DNA from: Clostridiales bacterium
Lineage (GTDB): Bacteria; Bacillota; Clostridia; Christensenellales; JAISNN01
Assembly: GCA_031275485.1 (NCBI GenBank)
Contig: JAISOS010000007.1
Span: 1 to 64,000 of the forward strand
DNA: 64,000 nucleotides
Reading direction: 5' to 3'
Below, one piece after another: positions 37,399 through 46,085 of this stretch; position 1 is the first letter of the stretch, and every line of letters begins with the position of its first letter. A model generated the notes under the pieces. That model searched no databases. It was not told the origin of the DNA and saw only the letters and a program-made list of their open reading frames with translations. The translations under genes and the position numbers were made by a program.

Positions 37399-38973
37399 TC
37401 AACGGCTTTTTATGACGCGTTTCATATTGAAATAAGCTATTTTTTCCGCCGTCGCCACAAGGCTCTCCTCACGATCCGAAAAGCGCGAAAGATAATCGGA
37501 CAGAACCATACGGAAATAGTCGTGCCTCGCGTATGACAAAAAGCTACGGCTGTCCGTCAGCATACCGGGTATTTTCTCTATATGCGACAGTTCGCCGATT
37601 TTGGCGAAGTATTCGTAAAGCCCGTTTCTGTGGTCGTTGAACCACCACGGCGCGCCTACGGCGATTCCCGAAAAAGAATCGGCGAGAGTTATCAGCGGAT
37701 AGTAATACGAGGGGTTTAAGGTATAGAGAATAACCTTCGGCAGACCCGAAACATCCTCTTTTTGCCCGAAAAAACCGTCGGCGTTTTTTATTTTATTTAA
37801 AGCCGCGTCCATGCCGTTCGCGACCGCGTTTTCGGCGTCGCTTGAAACCACGCCGTCCGGCAGGCTAAGATACCCGCCGAACGCCGCGCCGAAGCCCGCC
37901 GCCGCGTTTAAAACCGCAATCAACGCCCGAATAGGCAGGCTCTCCGCTACGGTATCGTAACCGCCGTCCGCGCCCGAAACGAGGTACGCCGCCGCGTTTA
38001 TATTCCGCAAAACGCCCGAATGCAACTGCGCGGTAAAGCCGTATCTCGCGCACGCGGCAAGCCACCACGGATAAATAAAGCCGAGATATAGCGAACGCGT
38101 CCGTCCGTCTGCACATTTGCCTCTACGGGCGTCCGAAAAAGCTCTTTCCGCGCCGCCGAAGCTTTGGTCGAGGCTCGGAAATTCTCTATTCGGCGCGGCG
38201 TTTATACCCGTTTTCTCCGGATAAATCCCGCGCGGAATATCGCTTATATCCGGAAAGCTTTCTATGCCTATATCGGCGAAAAGACAGCCCGCCGCCGCAA
38301 AGTCGGCCATACGGCGTTCTAAGGCTTTCAAAAAATCCGCGAAGCCCGTTATCGAAAGACCGCCGCAAGCGGCGGATAATTTTTCCGTATAAGCGGAAAA
38401 ATCGGGCGCGGAAAGATTAAAAGCTCTGTCGGCGCGGAAAGTCGGCGCGACTCTCGTCTTGAAATTTTTGTCGCCTCGCAATTGCAAATGAAAGGTCAAA
38501 TCATCCGCCGGATCGTCCGTCGTCGCTATATATTCCACGTTAGAAGCCTCTATCAGCTTGCGCGGCGACAACCGTCTTTCCCGTATCGCGACGTCCGCCT
38601 CCGCCCGTATTTTTTCGGCGTTTCCGACGGTCAGCGGTTTCTCTATTCCGAAATATTTCGACAGCTCGAGGCGCGCCCAATCGCGCAAAGGATTGCCGTA
38701 GGCGCGTTCTGCGGCGCACGCGAACGCCGCGAATTTTTCACCGTCCGAAGCTTCGCCCGTAATGTATTTTTCACCGATTCCGAAGCCGCGCATAAGCCGC
38801 CATTTGTAATGGTCCGCGCCAAGCCACAGCTTGGAAAGCCCATCAAATTCCGCGTCTTCAAAAATCTCGCGCGGACTCAAATGGCAATGATAATCTATTA
38901 TCGGCAAAGCCTCTATGCCGCTGAAAATGCGTTCGGCTTTCGCCGTTTTTAAAATTTCAGTTTTAACGCTCAT
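37399..38973 (-). CDS. uxaC: Glucuronate isomerase
   Basis: 524 residues, longer than the usual 465-470. Isomerises D-glucuronate to fructuronate (or galacturonate to tagaturonate). Markers: IIDYHCHLSPREI (metal His pair), GADHYKWRLMRGFG, GNPLRDWARLELSKYFGI, VEYIATTDDPADDL, FTAQLHSGVLRNINA, LNPSYYYPLITLADSF, GAPWWFNDHRNGLYEYF, GMLTDSRSFLSYARHDYFRMVLSDY (37571-37497). The extra length is mostly around residues 255-300, a variable segment rich in Gly, Arg and Asp. ATG 38973 (GGAAG eight bases ahead) is preferred over ATG 38979, which is too close to the same RBS. First step of the hexuronate route. Confidence 0.95.
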   Translation of the reverse strand: MSVKTEILKTAKAERIFSGIEALPIIDYHCHLSPREIFEDAEFDGLSKLWLGADHYKWRLMRGFGIGEKYITGEASDGEKFAAFACAAERAYGNPLRDWARLELSKYFGIEKPLTVGNAEKIRAEADVAIRERRLSPRKLIEASNVEYIATTDDPADDLTFHLQLRGDKNFKTRVAPTFRADRAFNLSAPDFSAYTEKLSAACGGLSITGFADFLKALERRMADFAAAGCLFADIGIESFPDISDIPRGIYPEKTGINAAPNREFPSLDQSFGGAERAFSDARRGKCADGRTRSLYLGFIYPWWLAACARYGFTAQLHSGVLRNINAAAYLVSGADGGYDTVAESLPIRALIAVLNAAAGFGAAFGGYLSLPDGVVSSDAENAVANGMDAALNKIKNADGFFGQKEDVSGLPKVILYTLNPSYYYPLITLADSFSGIAVGAPWWFNDHRNGLYEYFAKIGELSHIEKIPGMLTDSRSFLSYARHDYFRMVLSDYLSRFSDREESLVATAEKIAYFNMKRVIKSR

Positions 38974-39107
38974 ACGCATCTCTTCCTTATAGCGCTTATA
39001 CGCCTTTGCCGTTTCGACCGGAGCGCGGAGCTTGTATTTCCGTTTTAGTTCTTGAAGCCGTCTTCTCCGTTCGTTTTCTCTTAATTCCCGCCCGCTTTAT
39101 GCGGTCG

Positions 39108-39300
39108 GTTTTCCGCTTGCGCAACACAACAACTTTCTCGGGTTCGTTTTCTCCCGCCGCAATTCTTTTATTTCATTCGGTTTTCATTTTCAAAGCGATT
39201 TGACCTCGGAGTTTTCTTTTGTTTGAATCCGTTTTATTCCGTCGGTTCTCCGCTTCGCGGCAATTTTCTTGCGCTCGTTTTCTCCCGCCGCAAACCGTTA
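39108..39300. repeat. Degenerate ~132-bp direct repeat
   Basis: CGGTTTTCCGCTTGCGCAA..TCGTTTTCTCCCGCCGCAA near 39108 recurs as CGGTTCTCCGCTTCGCGGCAA..TCGTTTTCTCCCGCCGCAA near 39241. It fills much of 38980-39409, where I see no gene. Confidence 0.55.
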
Positions 39301-39409
39301 ATTCCTAAACTTTTTTCTTTTTCAAAATCGTTTTTCGGTCTTTTTTGTTTCAACCCGTTTCGTTCCGCATATTTTCCCGCCGCACCGTCCGAAAGGATCC
39401 GTGCGACGA

Positions 39410-40435
39410 CTAACGTTGCACCCTGCCGCTCGCGTCGCCGTTCATAAGGCTTTCGACTTCGCCTTTCGAGGCGATATTAAAGTCTCCCTCCACAGTATGC
39501 TTCAAGCATGACGCGGCGGCGGCGAAATCCACGGCGTACTGAGGATGCATTTTATTGATTAACGAATAAATAAGCCCGGCTGTAAAGCTGTCGCCGGCCC
39601 CCACTCTGTCCACTATGCCGACGAGATATTCTTTTGAGCGGAAACCTCCCTCGGCCGTAGTCAAAACCCCCGCCCAACGGTTGACCGACGCGGAAACGCT
39701 GCCGCGCAGGGTAAAGGCCGTCGCTTTCAGATTACGGAACTTATCCGTCAAAACCTCCGCCAAAGCCGAATAGCCTGCGGCGTCGATAACTCCCGCGTCG
39801 ATATCCGATCCTTGCGCCTCCAATCCGAAAACCTCTTTGCATTCCTCCTCGTTGGAAATCAAAACGTCCGAATAGCCTATAAGCTCCGACATAACCTCTC
39901 CCGCCTTTTGTTTGCTCCAAAGCTTTTTTCGGTAATTTAGGTCGCACGACACGGTAACGCGCCGCTTTTTCGCCTCTTTCAGCAGCGCGAGAAGCGTATC
40001 TAATACGTTTTGAGAGAGCGCGGCGGTTATGCCCGAAAAATGAAACCATTCGACGCCGGAAAAGAGCGCGTTAAAATCGATTTCATTAGACGATATTTCG
40101 TTTATACTCGAATTTTTCCTGTCGTATATAATTCTGCCGGGACGCTGCGACGCTCCCTTTTCGCTGAAATATAAGCCTAGGCGCCCGCCGCCGCGAATAA
40201 TAAACCGCGTATCCACGCCGCGTTTCTTAAGCTCCGCGATACAAGCGTCGCCGAGCGCGTTCTCGGGGAGCTTTGTCAAAAACGCCGCGTCCTCGCCGAA
40301 GCCCGTTAGGGAAACCGCGACGTTAGCCTCGCCGCCGCCGAAACAGCTCTCGTACAAATCGGCCTGAAAAAACCGCTTATAGCCTACCGGCTGCAATCGC
40401 ATCATTATTTCTCCGAAAGTCAAAATTCTGCCCAT
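39410..40435 (-). CDS. kdgK: 2-keto-3-deoxygluconate kinase (PfkB family)
   Basis: 341 residues. Phosphorylates KDG to KDPG. PfkB landmarks: LTFGEIMMRLQP start, FGGGEANVAVSLTGFG, FLTKLPENALGD, RIIYDRKNSSIN, FHFSGITAAL, CDLNYRKKLWS, ISNEEECKEVFG, TLRGSVSAS and the anion-hole/catalytic DRVGAGDSFTAGLIY with the base Asp. RBS GGAGGGG precedes ATG 40435. It lies between eda and uxaC, completing the route to KDPG. Confidence 0.95.
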   Translation of the reverse strand: MGRILTFGEIMMRLQPVGYKRFFQADLYESCFGGGEANVAVSLTGFGEDAAFLTKLPENALGDACIAELKKRGVDTRFIIRGGGRLGLYFSEKGASQRPGRIIYDRKNSSINEISSNEIDFNALFSGVEWFHFSGITAALSQNVLDTLLALLKEAKKRRVTVSCDLNYRKKLWSKQKAGEVMSELIGYSDVLISNEEECKEVFGLEAQGSDIDAGVIDAAGYSALAEVLTDKFRNLKATAFTLRGSVSASVNRWAGVLTTAEGGFRSKEYLVGIVDRVGAGDSFTAGLIYSLINKMHPQYAVDFAAAASCLKHTVEGDFNIASKGEVESLMNGDASGRVQR

Positions 40436-40527
40436 ACGTTCCCGTCCCCTCCCGCCGTTTGAAATTACGCTAAGCCTGCGGCGCGATACGCGTCCCCTAT
40501 ATGCGCCCCGACCGTTCGGCTTTTTAC

Positions 40528-40705
40528 GCGTTTTTATATTCGTTTTACGCCGCCTCGAACGCTCGGCTTTTCATAGCTCTTTTGCGGCGTGTTTTTATAA
40601 ACGTTTTTAACGTTAGCTCTTTATGCGTTTCGTATGCGTTTCACGCTTGATTTTCACGCGTTTTTACATTCGTTTTACGCGCCTCGAACGCTCGGCTTCT
40701 CATAT
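40528..40705. repeat. 49-bp direct repeat, 129 bp apart
   Basis: ACGCGTTTTTATATTCGTTT..CGAACGCTCGGCTTTTCATA at 40528-40577 recurs with few changes at 40657-40705. It lies in the gap between kdgK and eda. Confidence 0.75.
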
Positions 40706-40709
40706 GTTT

Positions 40710-41441
40710 TTACGCGCGCTTTTTTATTCCGGCGGCAGTTATTTTTTTAATCCATTTTTCCGCGTCGGAGGATGCGGTTAGATTGCTTCCCGCGCCGCAT
40801 GCCGACGCGCCCGCAGCGAACCAATCGTCGAGATTGCGCAGGCTCACGCCGCCCGTAACCATGAATTTGACGTTCGGAAACGGCGCTCTCAACGCTTTCA
40901 AGACGGCGATGTCCGCCGGAAACAATTTCACAAAATCCGCGCCGTATTCAAGTACGGAAAGTAGCTCCGTCGCCGTGGCTATTCCGGGAAATACGGCGGC
41001 TGAATAGCGGTTGCAAAGCTTGACGACCTCCGCGCTTGCCGCGGGCGATACGACAAATTCCGCTCCCGCGAGAATCGCCGCCCTCGCGGTTTCGGCGTCC
41101 AAAACCGTGCCCGCGCCCACGATAACGCCGCCGTTATCCGTGCCGCAACCATTATCCGCAACGGTATTGTTCGCCTTATCGATACGGCTAACTATACCGA
41201 GCCTTTCCGCTCCGCCGCCGCAATTATTAACTTCGACATCGTCACGCGCGCCGCAATTATAGCGCGTCCGCAATTCCTTTATAACGTCGTCCGCGCCGCG
41301 AACCGTAAAAGTTACCTCCAAAATTCTCACGCCGCCGAGAACCAGTCTGTCGGCGGTTTTCAAGACGTCGTCCTTGCCGCCCCTTAATACCGCCGCCAAT
41401 TTATTTTTTTCAAAGTATTCGTAGACGCTTGCGCGGTTCAT
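40710..41441 (-). CDS. eda: KDPG aldolase with internal insertion
   Basis: 243 residues against a usual 205-215. Cleaves 2-keto-3-deoxy-6-phosphogluconate to pyruvate and glyceraldehyde-3-phosphate. Markers: KLAAVLRGG, ILEVTFTVRGADDVI (catalytic Glu), VGAGTVLDAETARAAI, FVVSPA, FPGIATATE, DFVKLFPA with the Schiff-base Lys172, KFMVTGGVSLRNL and GSNLT. About 40 extra residues lie between ELRTRYN (about 62) and VIVGAGT (about 107), rich in Asn, Gly, Asp and Cys, where relatives have five or so. GGAGGAGC precedes ATG 41441. First gene downstream of the promoter at 41796-41824. Confidence 0.94.
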   Translation of the reverse strand: MNRASVYEYFEKNKLAAVLRGGKDDVLKTADRLVLGGVRILEVTFTVRGADDVIKELRTRYNCGARDDVEVNNCGGGAERLGIVSRIDKANNTVADNGCGTDNGGVIVGAGTVLDAETARAAILAGAEFVVSPAASAEVVKLCNRYSAAVFPGIATATELLSVLEYGADFVKLFPADIAVLKALRAPFPNVKFMVTGGVSLRNLDDWFAAGASACGAGSNLTASSDAEKWIKKITAAGIKKRA

Positions 41442-41795
41442 ACTGCTCCTCCGTATATCGGCGTTTGCCTAAATTTCCAAAACCGCTATTTAGAGCCGCC
41501 GTATTTTATATTCGGCATTATTTTTATCCGTCATAAAATTCCGGCGAATTCCGGTGCGGATTCTCTCCGTTAATCGCGGAATTTTTCAAACACGATACGC
41601 CGAAAAATTGCTCCGGCGATTTTCTTAATAAACGTAAACCCGCTTACATTAAAAACGCGGAATTTACGTAATTTGCGAAAGATTTTTGCGGCTGTTAAGA
41701 GGGTTTTTTGCCGTATCGCCGCCGCAGTTTTGAAAAACCGGCGCAAAAGAACCGCGAATACCGGCGTTTTAAGCCGCGAATACAAGGTTTTACTT

Positions 41796-41824
41796 ATTAT
41801 ATATTTTTTCGGCGCGGAAATCAA
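41796..41824 (-). promoter_or_regulatory. eda-kdgK promoter (divergent)
   Basis: Minus strand -35 TTGATT (41819-41824), 17-bp spacer, -10 TATAAT (41796-41801). The leader to ATG 41441 is about 350 nt and carries no supported gene; it may hold an RNA element. Confidence 0.75.
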
Positions 41825-41845
41825 TAGTTTTTTTAAAAAAAAATA

Positions 41846-41874
41846 TGGACAAAACGGATATTTAATGATATAAT
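41846..41874 (+). promoter_or_regulatory. araC-type regulator promoter (divergent)
   Basis: -35 TGGACA (41846-41851), 17-bp spacer, -10 TATAAT (41869-41874). Its -35 lies only 21 bp from that of the eda promoter, so the A/T-rich stretch between is the natural operator region. Confidence 0.75.
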
Positions 41875-41946
41875 ATCTCCGTAAAGAATGAAAACGACGG
41901 GTATTCGGAAATTTTACGTTTTTATTCGCAGAAGGAAAACCGCAGT

Positions 41947-42687
41947 ATGGCGTCGCTTACATATATTGGAAAACAAGCCAAAACCTATCTTATTTCGATG
42001 CATAAGCATACGGATTTGGAAATAATTTATTGCACGCAGGGCGACGGCGCGCTGAAATTCGCGGACGGCGCGGTGTTGGATTACGTTCCGGGCGACATTT
42101 TGATTATTCCGCCCGAAACGCCGCATATGAATTTTTCAGACACGGGATTCAAAAATATTCATTTAAAAATCACCGATCTTATTCCGCCCTACAAAAACCG
42201 CGCCAAAATACACGACGCGGACGGAATTGTCAAGCAGCTCTTGAAACAGCTGATTTTGGTTTCCGTTTCGGAGATGAAAAACAAAAACGCCGTCGTACAA
42301 AACTATATCGAACTGCTTTTAAACCTGCTTGCGGGACTTGCCGACGCGGAATACTATTCGGAATACGTGGAAAAAATCAAAAATAAGCTGATTGAAAATT
42401 TCGGCGACTGCTACTTCGACGTCGCCGAATATCTGGAAACTCTGCCGCACAGCCCCGAATATCTGCGCAAGCTGTTCATCAAGGAAACGGGCGTTTCCCC
42501 GATAAAATTCTTAACGAAAATACGTCTGGAAAACGCCAAAAAGCTTCTCAACTCGGCGGCGAGCGACTCGAACCGCCTCAAAATTAAGGAAATTGCCGAG
42601 ATGTGCGGCTTTTCCGATCCGTTATACTTCTCGCGTACATATAAGAAATACTACGGAATCCCGCCCGGCGGCTTTTTAAAATCTTAA
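41947..42687 (+). CDS. AraC-family regulator with cupin sensor
   Basis: 246 residues. The N-terminal cupin (about 10-75: HKHTDLEIIYCTQGDGALKF, VPGDILIIPPETPHMN) is the likely ligand sensor. The C-terminal double helix-turn-helix (about 150-246) has FDVAEYLETLPHSPEYLRKLFIKETGVSPIKFLTKIRLENAKKLL (42415-42549) and KIKEIAEMCGFSDPLYFSRTYKKYYGIPPGGF (42582-42677). It is divergent from eda-kdgK with facing promoters, so it most likely controls the hexuronate genes in response to a uronate or KDG. RBS AGAAGG precedes ATG 41947. Confidence 0.92.
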   Translation: MASLTYIGKQAKTYLISMHKHTDLEIIYCTQGDGALKFADGAVLDYVPGDILIIPPETPHMNFSDTGFKNIHLKITDLIPPYKNRAKIHDADGIVKQLLKQLILVSVSEMKNKNAVVQNYIELLLNLLAGLADAEYYSEYVEKIKNKLIENFGDCYFDVAEYLETLPHSPEYLRKLFIKETGVSPIKFLTKIRLENAKKLLNSAASDSNRLKIKEIAEMCGFSDPLYFSRTYKKYYGIPPGGFLKS

Positions 42688-42839
42688 ACGCAAGAGCCCG
42701 TCAGAAAAGTCAAAGACGGCTGAAGATTCCAAACCGCTTCCGTCTTTTCATTGCCGCGAAAAAAAATTTCCCGTTAAAAAATATCTCGATCGGCTTCGAA
42801 ACGGACGGCAACAAAATATCCGCAAAAACGCTTTTTTAT

Positions 42840-43151
42840 TCAAAGGCTTGTCTTTTCGGCGTCGGGTAAAAAGATTATCTGTCCGAAAAAAATCTCGTTT
42901 ATTCCGCCGTTCAATTCGCTTATCAGGCGCGGTTCTATACCGTGTTTTTTCGCGACGGATTCTATCGTGTCGAAAGGTTCGGCATAATAGATTTTTCCGG
43001 GATTTCTGCGCACCAAAAGTCGCATCCCGCAAAAAACCGCGTCCTCCGAAAGACCGTTGTCGTTCAGTATCACGGCGGCGGGAATATTTTCGGACGCCGC
43101 TATATCCTTAATCGTTTCGCCGTTTTCCACTCTTCTAACCTTATATTCCAT
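42840..43151 (-). CDS. Small two-LysM-domain protein
   Basis: 103 residues. Two LysM-like units: YKVRRVENGETIKDIAAS..VILNDNGL..GMRLLV (about 3-50) and IYYAEPFDTIESVAKKHGIEPRLISELNGGI..GQIIFLP (about 53-98). LysM binds peptidoglycan or chitin-type glycans. There is no signal peptide, so it may be a forespore, coat or cytoplasmic protein, as with some sporulation LysM proteins. ATG 43151 is preceded by AAGGAGG. It is convergent with the AraC gene. Confidence 0.82.
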   Translation of the reverse strand: MEYKVRRVENGETIKDIAASENIPAAVILNDNGLSEDAVFCGMRLLVRRNPGKIYYAEPFDTIESVAKKHGIEPRLISELNGGINEIFFGQIIFLPDAEKTSL

Positions 43152-43252
43152 CGAAAGCCTCCTTATAAGCCTCACTTTTAGGAATATTATTCCGTAAAAC
43201 CCCGTTTGTTCGTGAATATTTTACCGCCTTAAATACTCTGTAAAAGCGTTTG

Positions 43253-43330
43253 TCGGGAGTATTACGACGCTAAGAATACCCGATTTATTAGGGTTATTAT
43301 GACGCGAAGAATATCTCTTTTTTAATAGAC
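43253..43330. repeat. Degenerate ~38-bp tandem repeat
   Basis: GGGAGTATTACGACGCTAAGAATACCCGA is followed directly by GGGTTATTATGACGCGAAGAATATCTC; weaker units seem to recur to about 43550. Nothing else is recognised in 43152-43701. Confidence 0.5.
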
Positions 43331-43701
43331 CTTTTTTGAAACCGTGCCGACGGTATCTTTTACGTGCCGCCACGCCGTTTTTTTACTAACATGACGGGAA
43401 ATACGCGCCGTCAAAAAATGACGTGGCGGTGCTCGAAAACCGCCTAAAAGCTATTCGCCGTCAAGTCTAAAAGATCTCTAATTATTAATACCTCTCAAAA
43501 TACCCCTTTTGCTCAAAGTATCGTACCGCCAAAAATATCCCGTCTCTAATTAAATATGATTACGCCTCGAAAACGCCCCGCTACTCGGCGTAATATATTA
43601 TATCTTTCAAAGCCTTTCGTTATTCTGAATTTCATGCATTTTATTCCGTCGTTTTTTTTAATTCTAACAAGAAAACGCTCCGTGCGGCATAAGATATTCC
43701 T

Positions 43702-45354
43702 ATGAATATAAATAAGACCGCGCGCACAAAAAGCGCGCCCGCCGTATTCAAGGCAGTCGCCTTAGTCAGCATAATTTCGATAATCACGCGGATTTTTTCT
43801 TTCGTATTCAAGATATACCTCTCCCGCGCTTACGGCGCGGAGGCGGTCGGGCTTTACCAAACGGGCATTTCCGTATTTTTTCTGTTCGCGGCGCTGTCCG
43901 CGTCGGGCTTGCCCCTCGTCGTGTCGCGGAAGGTCGCGGAATTTTGCGGCGACAAAACGAAAGAATTTTCGCTCGTAAGCTCGGCCATGCTGCTGGGATT
44001 GTCGGTATGCGTGTTTTTGATCGCGGCGTTCGCGCTCTTTCCCGCTCTGTTCAACCTCCTGTTCACGGATAAGCGCGTCGTACCGATTTTCAGGATTATG
44101 CTACCCGCGCTCTTTTCCACTACCGTATACTGCATAATACGCGGCTGGTTCTGGGGCAAGAAAAACTTCCTAGTATTCGGCTTCACGGAACTTTTGGAGG
44201 AAATTTTCCGCATAATTTTCTCCGTGCTTTTGGCGGGCGGAATGATCGCGTCGATAAGCGGCGCGACAGGCATCGCCGCCGCCTTTCTCATATCCGACGC
44301 GGCGTCCGCGATAACGCTTTTCGCGCTGTATTTCGCACGCGGCGGTAAATTCGTCCGTCCGAAAGACATAAAAGCCGCCGCAAAAAGCGCGCTCCCCGTT
44401 ACGGCGATGCGCGTGTTCGGCAATATCATAGGCTCGCTGTCCGCAATAATAATCCCGGCGCGTCTCGTAGCCGCCGGAATGGACACGGGCGAAGCGACGG
44501 CCGAATTCGGCAGAGTTTCTGGAATGGCGATTCCGCTTCTACTCGCGCCGCTCGCCGTAATCGGCTCTATCGCGGTAGTGCTGATACCCGAACTCGCGTC
44601 CGATTCCGCCGCCGACAACACGGCGGTTTTGAATGAAAAAATAAACAAGGCGCTGACGGCCTCGATTCTCATTTCGGGCATATTTTTGTCGGTCTATCTC
44701 CCGTTCGGACGCGAGGTCGGCACACTGCTCTACAACGACGCGGGCGCGGGTCTTTACCTCCGCTACGCCGCACTTTTGATGCTCCCCATCGGCGTAAATC
44801 AAATAAGCGCAACGGTGCTGAATTCCGTAGGCAAAGAGGGCGGCGGCTTCGTCAATTTCGTCATCGGCACGGCGGTTATGATCGTCCTCATAGTCATACT
44901 CCCCCAATACATCGGCATATACGCCGTCGCCGTAGGAACGGGCGCGTGCTATATCGTCACGAGCGCGCTGAATATTCGCCTGCTCAAAAAAAAGACGGGT
45001 ATGCGCCCGACCTTTTTTAAGCCCCTAATATTGGTTTTGGCGTTTTCCGGACCTTGCTCCTTTATCGCCGTATGGCTTAGGAACATCGCGGCAAGCCGCA
45101 TCCCCGAAACCGCCGCGCTGTTTCTGTGCATAGCCGCAGCGGCGACGCTCTATCTCCTATTCCTATGGTGTTTCGACCTCGCGGACATCAGCCGATTTAT
45201 GATCGTAAAAAGAAAAAAGCCCCGCGTCAAACCCGCTTTAAAGCCGAACGCCCGCTCCGCAAATACGCAACCGGAAAATGCGCAATTTGCGAAAAAACAA
45301 CAAATAAACGCCAAATACGCAAACGCGCAATCCATATTGAATTTAAACAGATAA
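43702..45354 (+). CDS. spoVB: SpoVB/MurJ-type lipid flippase (stage V sporulation protein B-like)
   Basis: 550 residues, about 14 membrane helices of the MOP/polysaccharide-transport superfamily. Markers: a conserved first helix ALVSIISIITRIFSFVFKIYLSRAYGAEAVGLYQ (43759-43860), SASGLPLVVSRKVAE, IIRGWFWGKKNF, ELLEEIFRI, EFGRVSGMAIPLLLAPLAVIGSIAVVLIPELA (44506-44601) and a C-terminal helix set. Relatives (SpoVB, YtgP, MurJ) flip lipid-linked precursors for cortex or wall synthesis. The C-terminus has an extra hydrophilic tail of about 40 residues rich in Asn, Ala, Lys and Gln, built from repeats whose next copy lies beyond the stop. No good ribosome binding site is seen before ATG 43702. Confidence 0.88.
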   Translation: MNINKTARTKSAPAVFKAVALVSIISIITRIFSFVFKIYLSRAYGAEAVGLYQTGISVFFLFAALSASGLPLVVSRKVAEFCGDKTKEFSLVSSAMLLGLSVCVFLIAAFALFPALFNLLFTDKRVVPIFRIMLPALFSTTVYCIIRGWFWGKKNFLVFGFTELLEEIFRIIFSVLLAGGMIASISGATGIAAAFLISDAASAITLFALYFARGGKFVRPKDIKAAAKSALPVTAMRVFGNIIGSLSAIIIPARLVAAGMDTGEATAEFGRVSGMAIPLLLAPLAVIGSIAVVLIPELASDSAADNTAVLNEKINKALTASILISGIFLSVYLPFGREVGTLLYNDAGAGLYLRYAALLMLPIGVNQISATVLNSVGKEGGGFVNFVIGTAVMIVLIVILPQYIGIYAVAVGTGACYIVTSALNIRLLKKKTGMRPTFFKPLILVLAFSGPCSFIAVWLRNIAASRIPETAALFLCIAAAATLYLLFLWCFDLADISRFMIVKRKKPRVKPALKPNARSANTQPENAQFAKKQQINAKYANAQSILNLNR

Positions 45355-45444
45355 AAAACAGTTCTCAAGCCGTGAACACACAATTTGCGAAAAAACAATA
45401 AACGAACGTCAAGCGCGGAAACGCCGCCCGTCTTGAATTTAAAT
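45283..45444. repeat. 98-bp-period direct repeat spanning the spoVB stop codon
   Basis: CAATTTGCGAAAAAACAA..TTGAATTTAAA at 45283-45348 recurs at 45381-45444. The first copy codes for the spoVB tail, the second is beyond its stop at 45352-45354. Confidence 0.7.
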
Positions 45445-45644
45445 ATAACAACAAAGCAAACGCGTAAGATAGATTTAAACTTCTTCGCTACCATGCGGTT
45501 CATATAGATTACGGATGATTTTTGTGCGAAACAGAATGCTCGCGGCGACTCCTAAAGAGTACGCGAAAAAAACGGCAAGTCTCCGTATAAAATAAAAAGC
45601 GATAAAATATACGGCCGACGCAGTTCAAAAAAAATCTATGATTT

Positions 45645-45908
45645 CTATTTTTTATATTTCGCGCTTTTATCCGTCGCTCCGCGTCCGAGCGATTTCATTT
45701 CCGCCGAAAAATCGGGCGCGGTATACGCCGGATAGCCCGGATTATCCGCCGTATAGTCCGACGCGTATTTCGGAGCCGCATCTGCGGCGACGCGCGACAG
45801 CGCGTCTATGGAATAAGCGACATGGTCACTTCTCTTCGGTTTTTTCGCCGCATTCGCAACCGCCGCGTTTTTCGCCGCCACATTAAGGACCCCGTTGATC
45901 GAAGCCAA
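45645..45908 (-). CDS. Possible remnant of a host ORF at the island border
   Basis: An open frame of 87 codons, Ala- and Tyr-rich (AAKNAAVANAAKKPKRSDHV, YASDYTADNPGYPAYTAPD), with no ATG or ribosome binding site at its 5' end. The frame stays open only to the point where the sequence style changes (about 45909). It may be the 3' part of a gene cut by the island or a spurious frame. No family recognised. Confidence 0.25.
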   Translation of the reverse strand: MASINGVLNVAAKNAAVANAAKKPKRSDHVAYSIDALSRVAADAAPKYASDYTADNPGYPAYTAPDFSAEMKSLGRGATDKSAKYKK

Positions 45909-46085
45909 TGTGCGCGAAAATAAATAATACTCTCATCTTACATTTCTCCCAACAATAGTAATTTCGTTGCGATTATGAAATAATTGTCTAGTTGCAATGA
46001 GACTAAAATTTTCCTGAAACAATCCAAATAACCCTCATTCGGGTTTATGTGAGTGTATGAATTTTCCATGCCTTGTGTCGTCCCT

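Noticed and set aside
41570-41824. 84-codon minus-strand frame between the AraC gene and eda
   Set aside because: It starts upstream of the eda promoter -10 box, has no ribosome binding site, and is Lys/Arg/Phe-rich without any motif.
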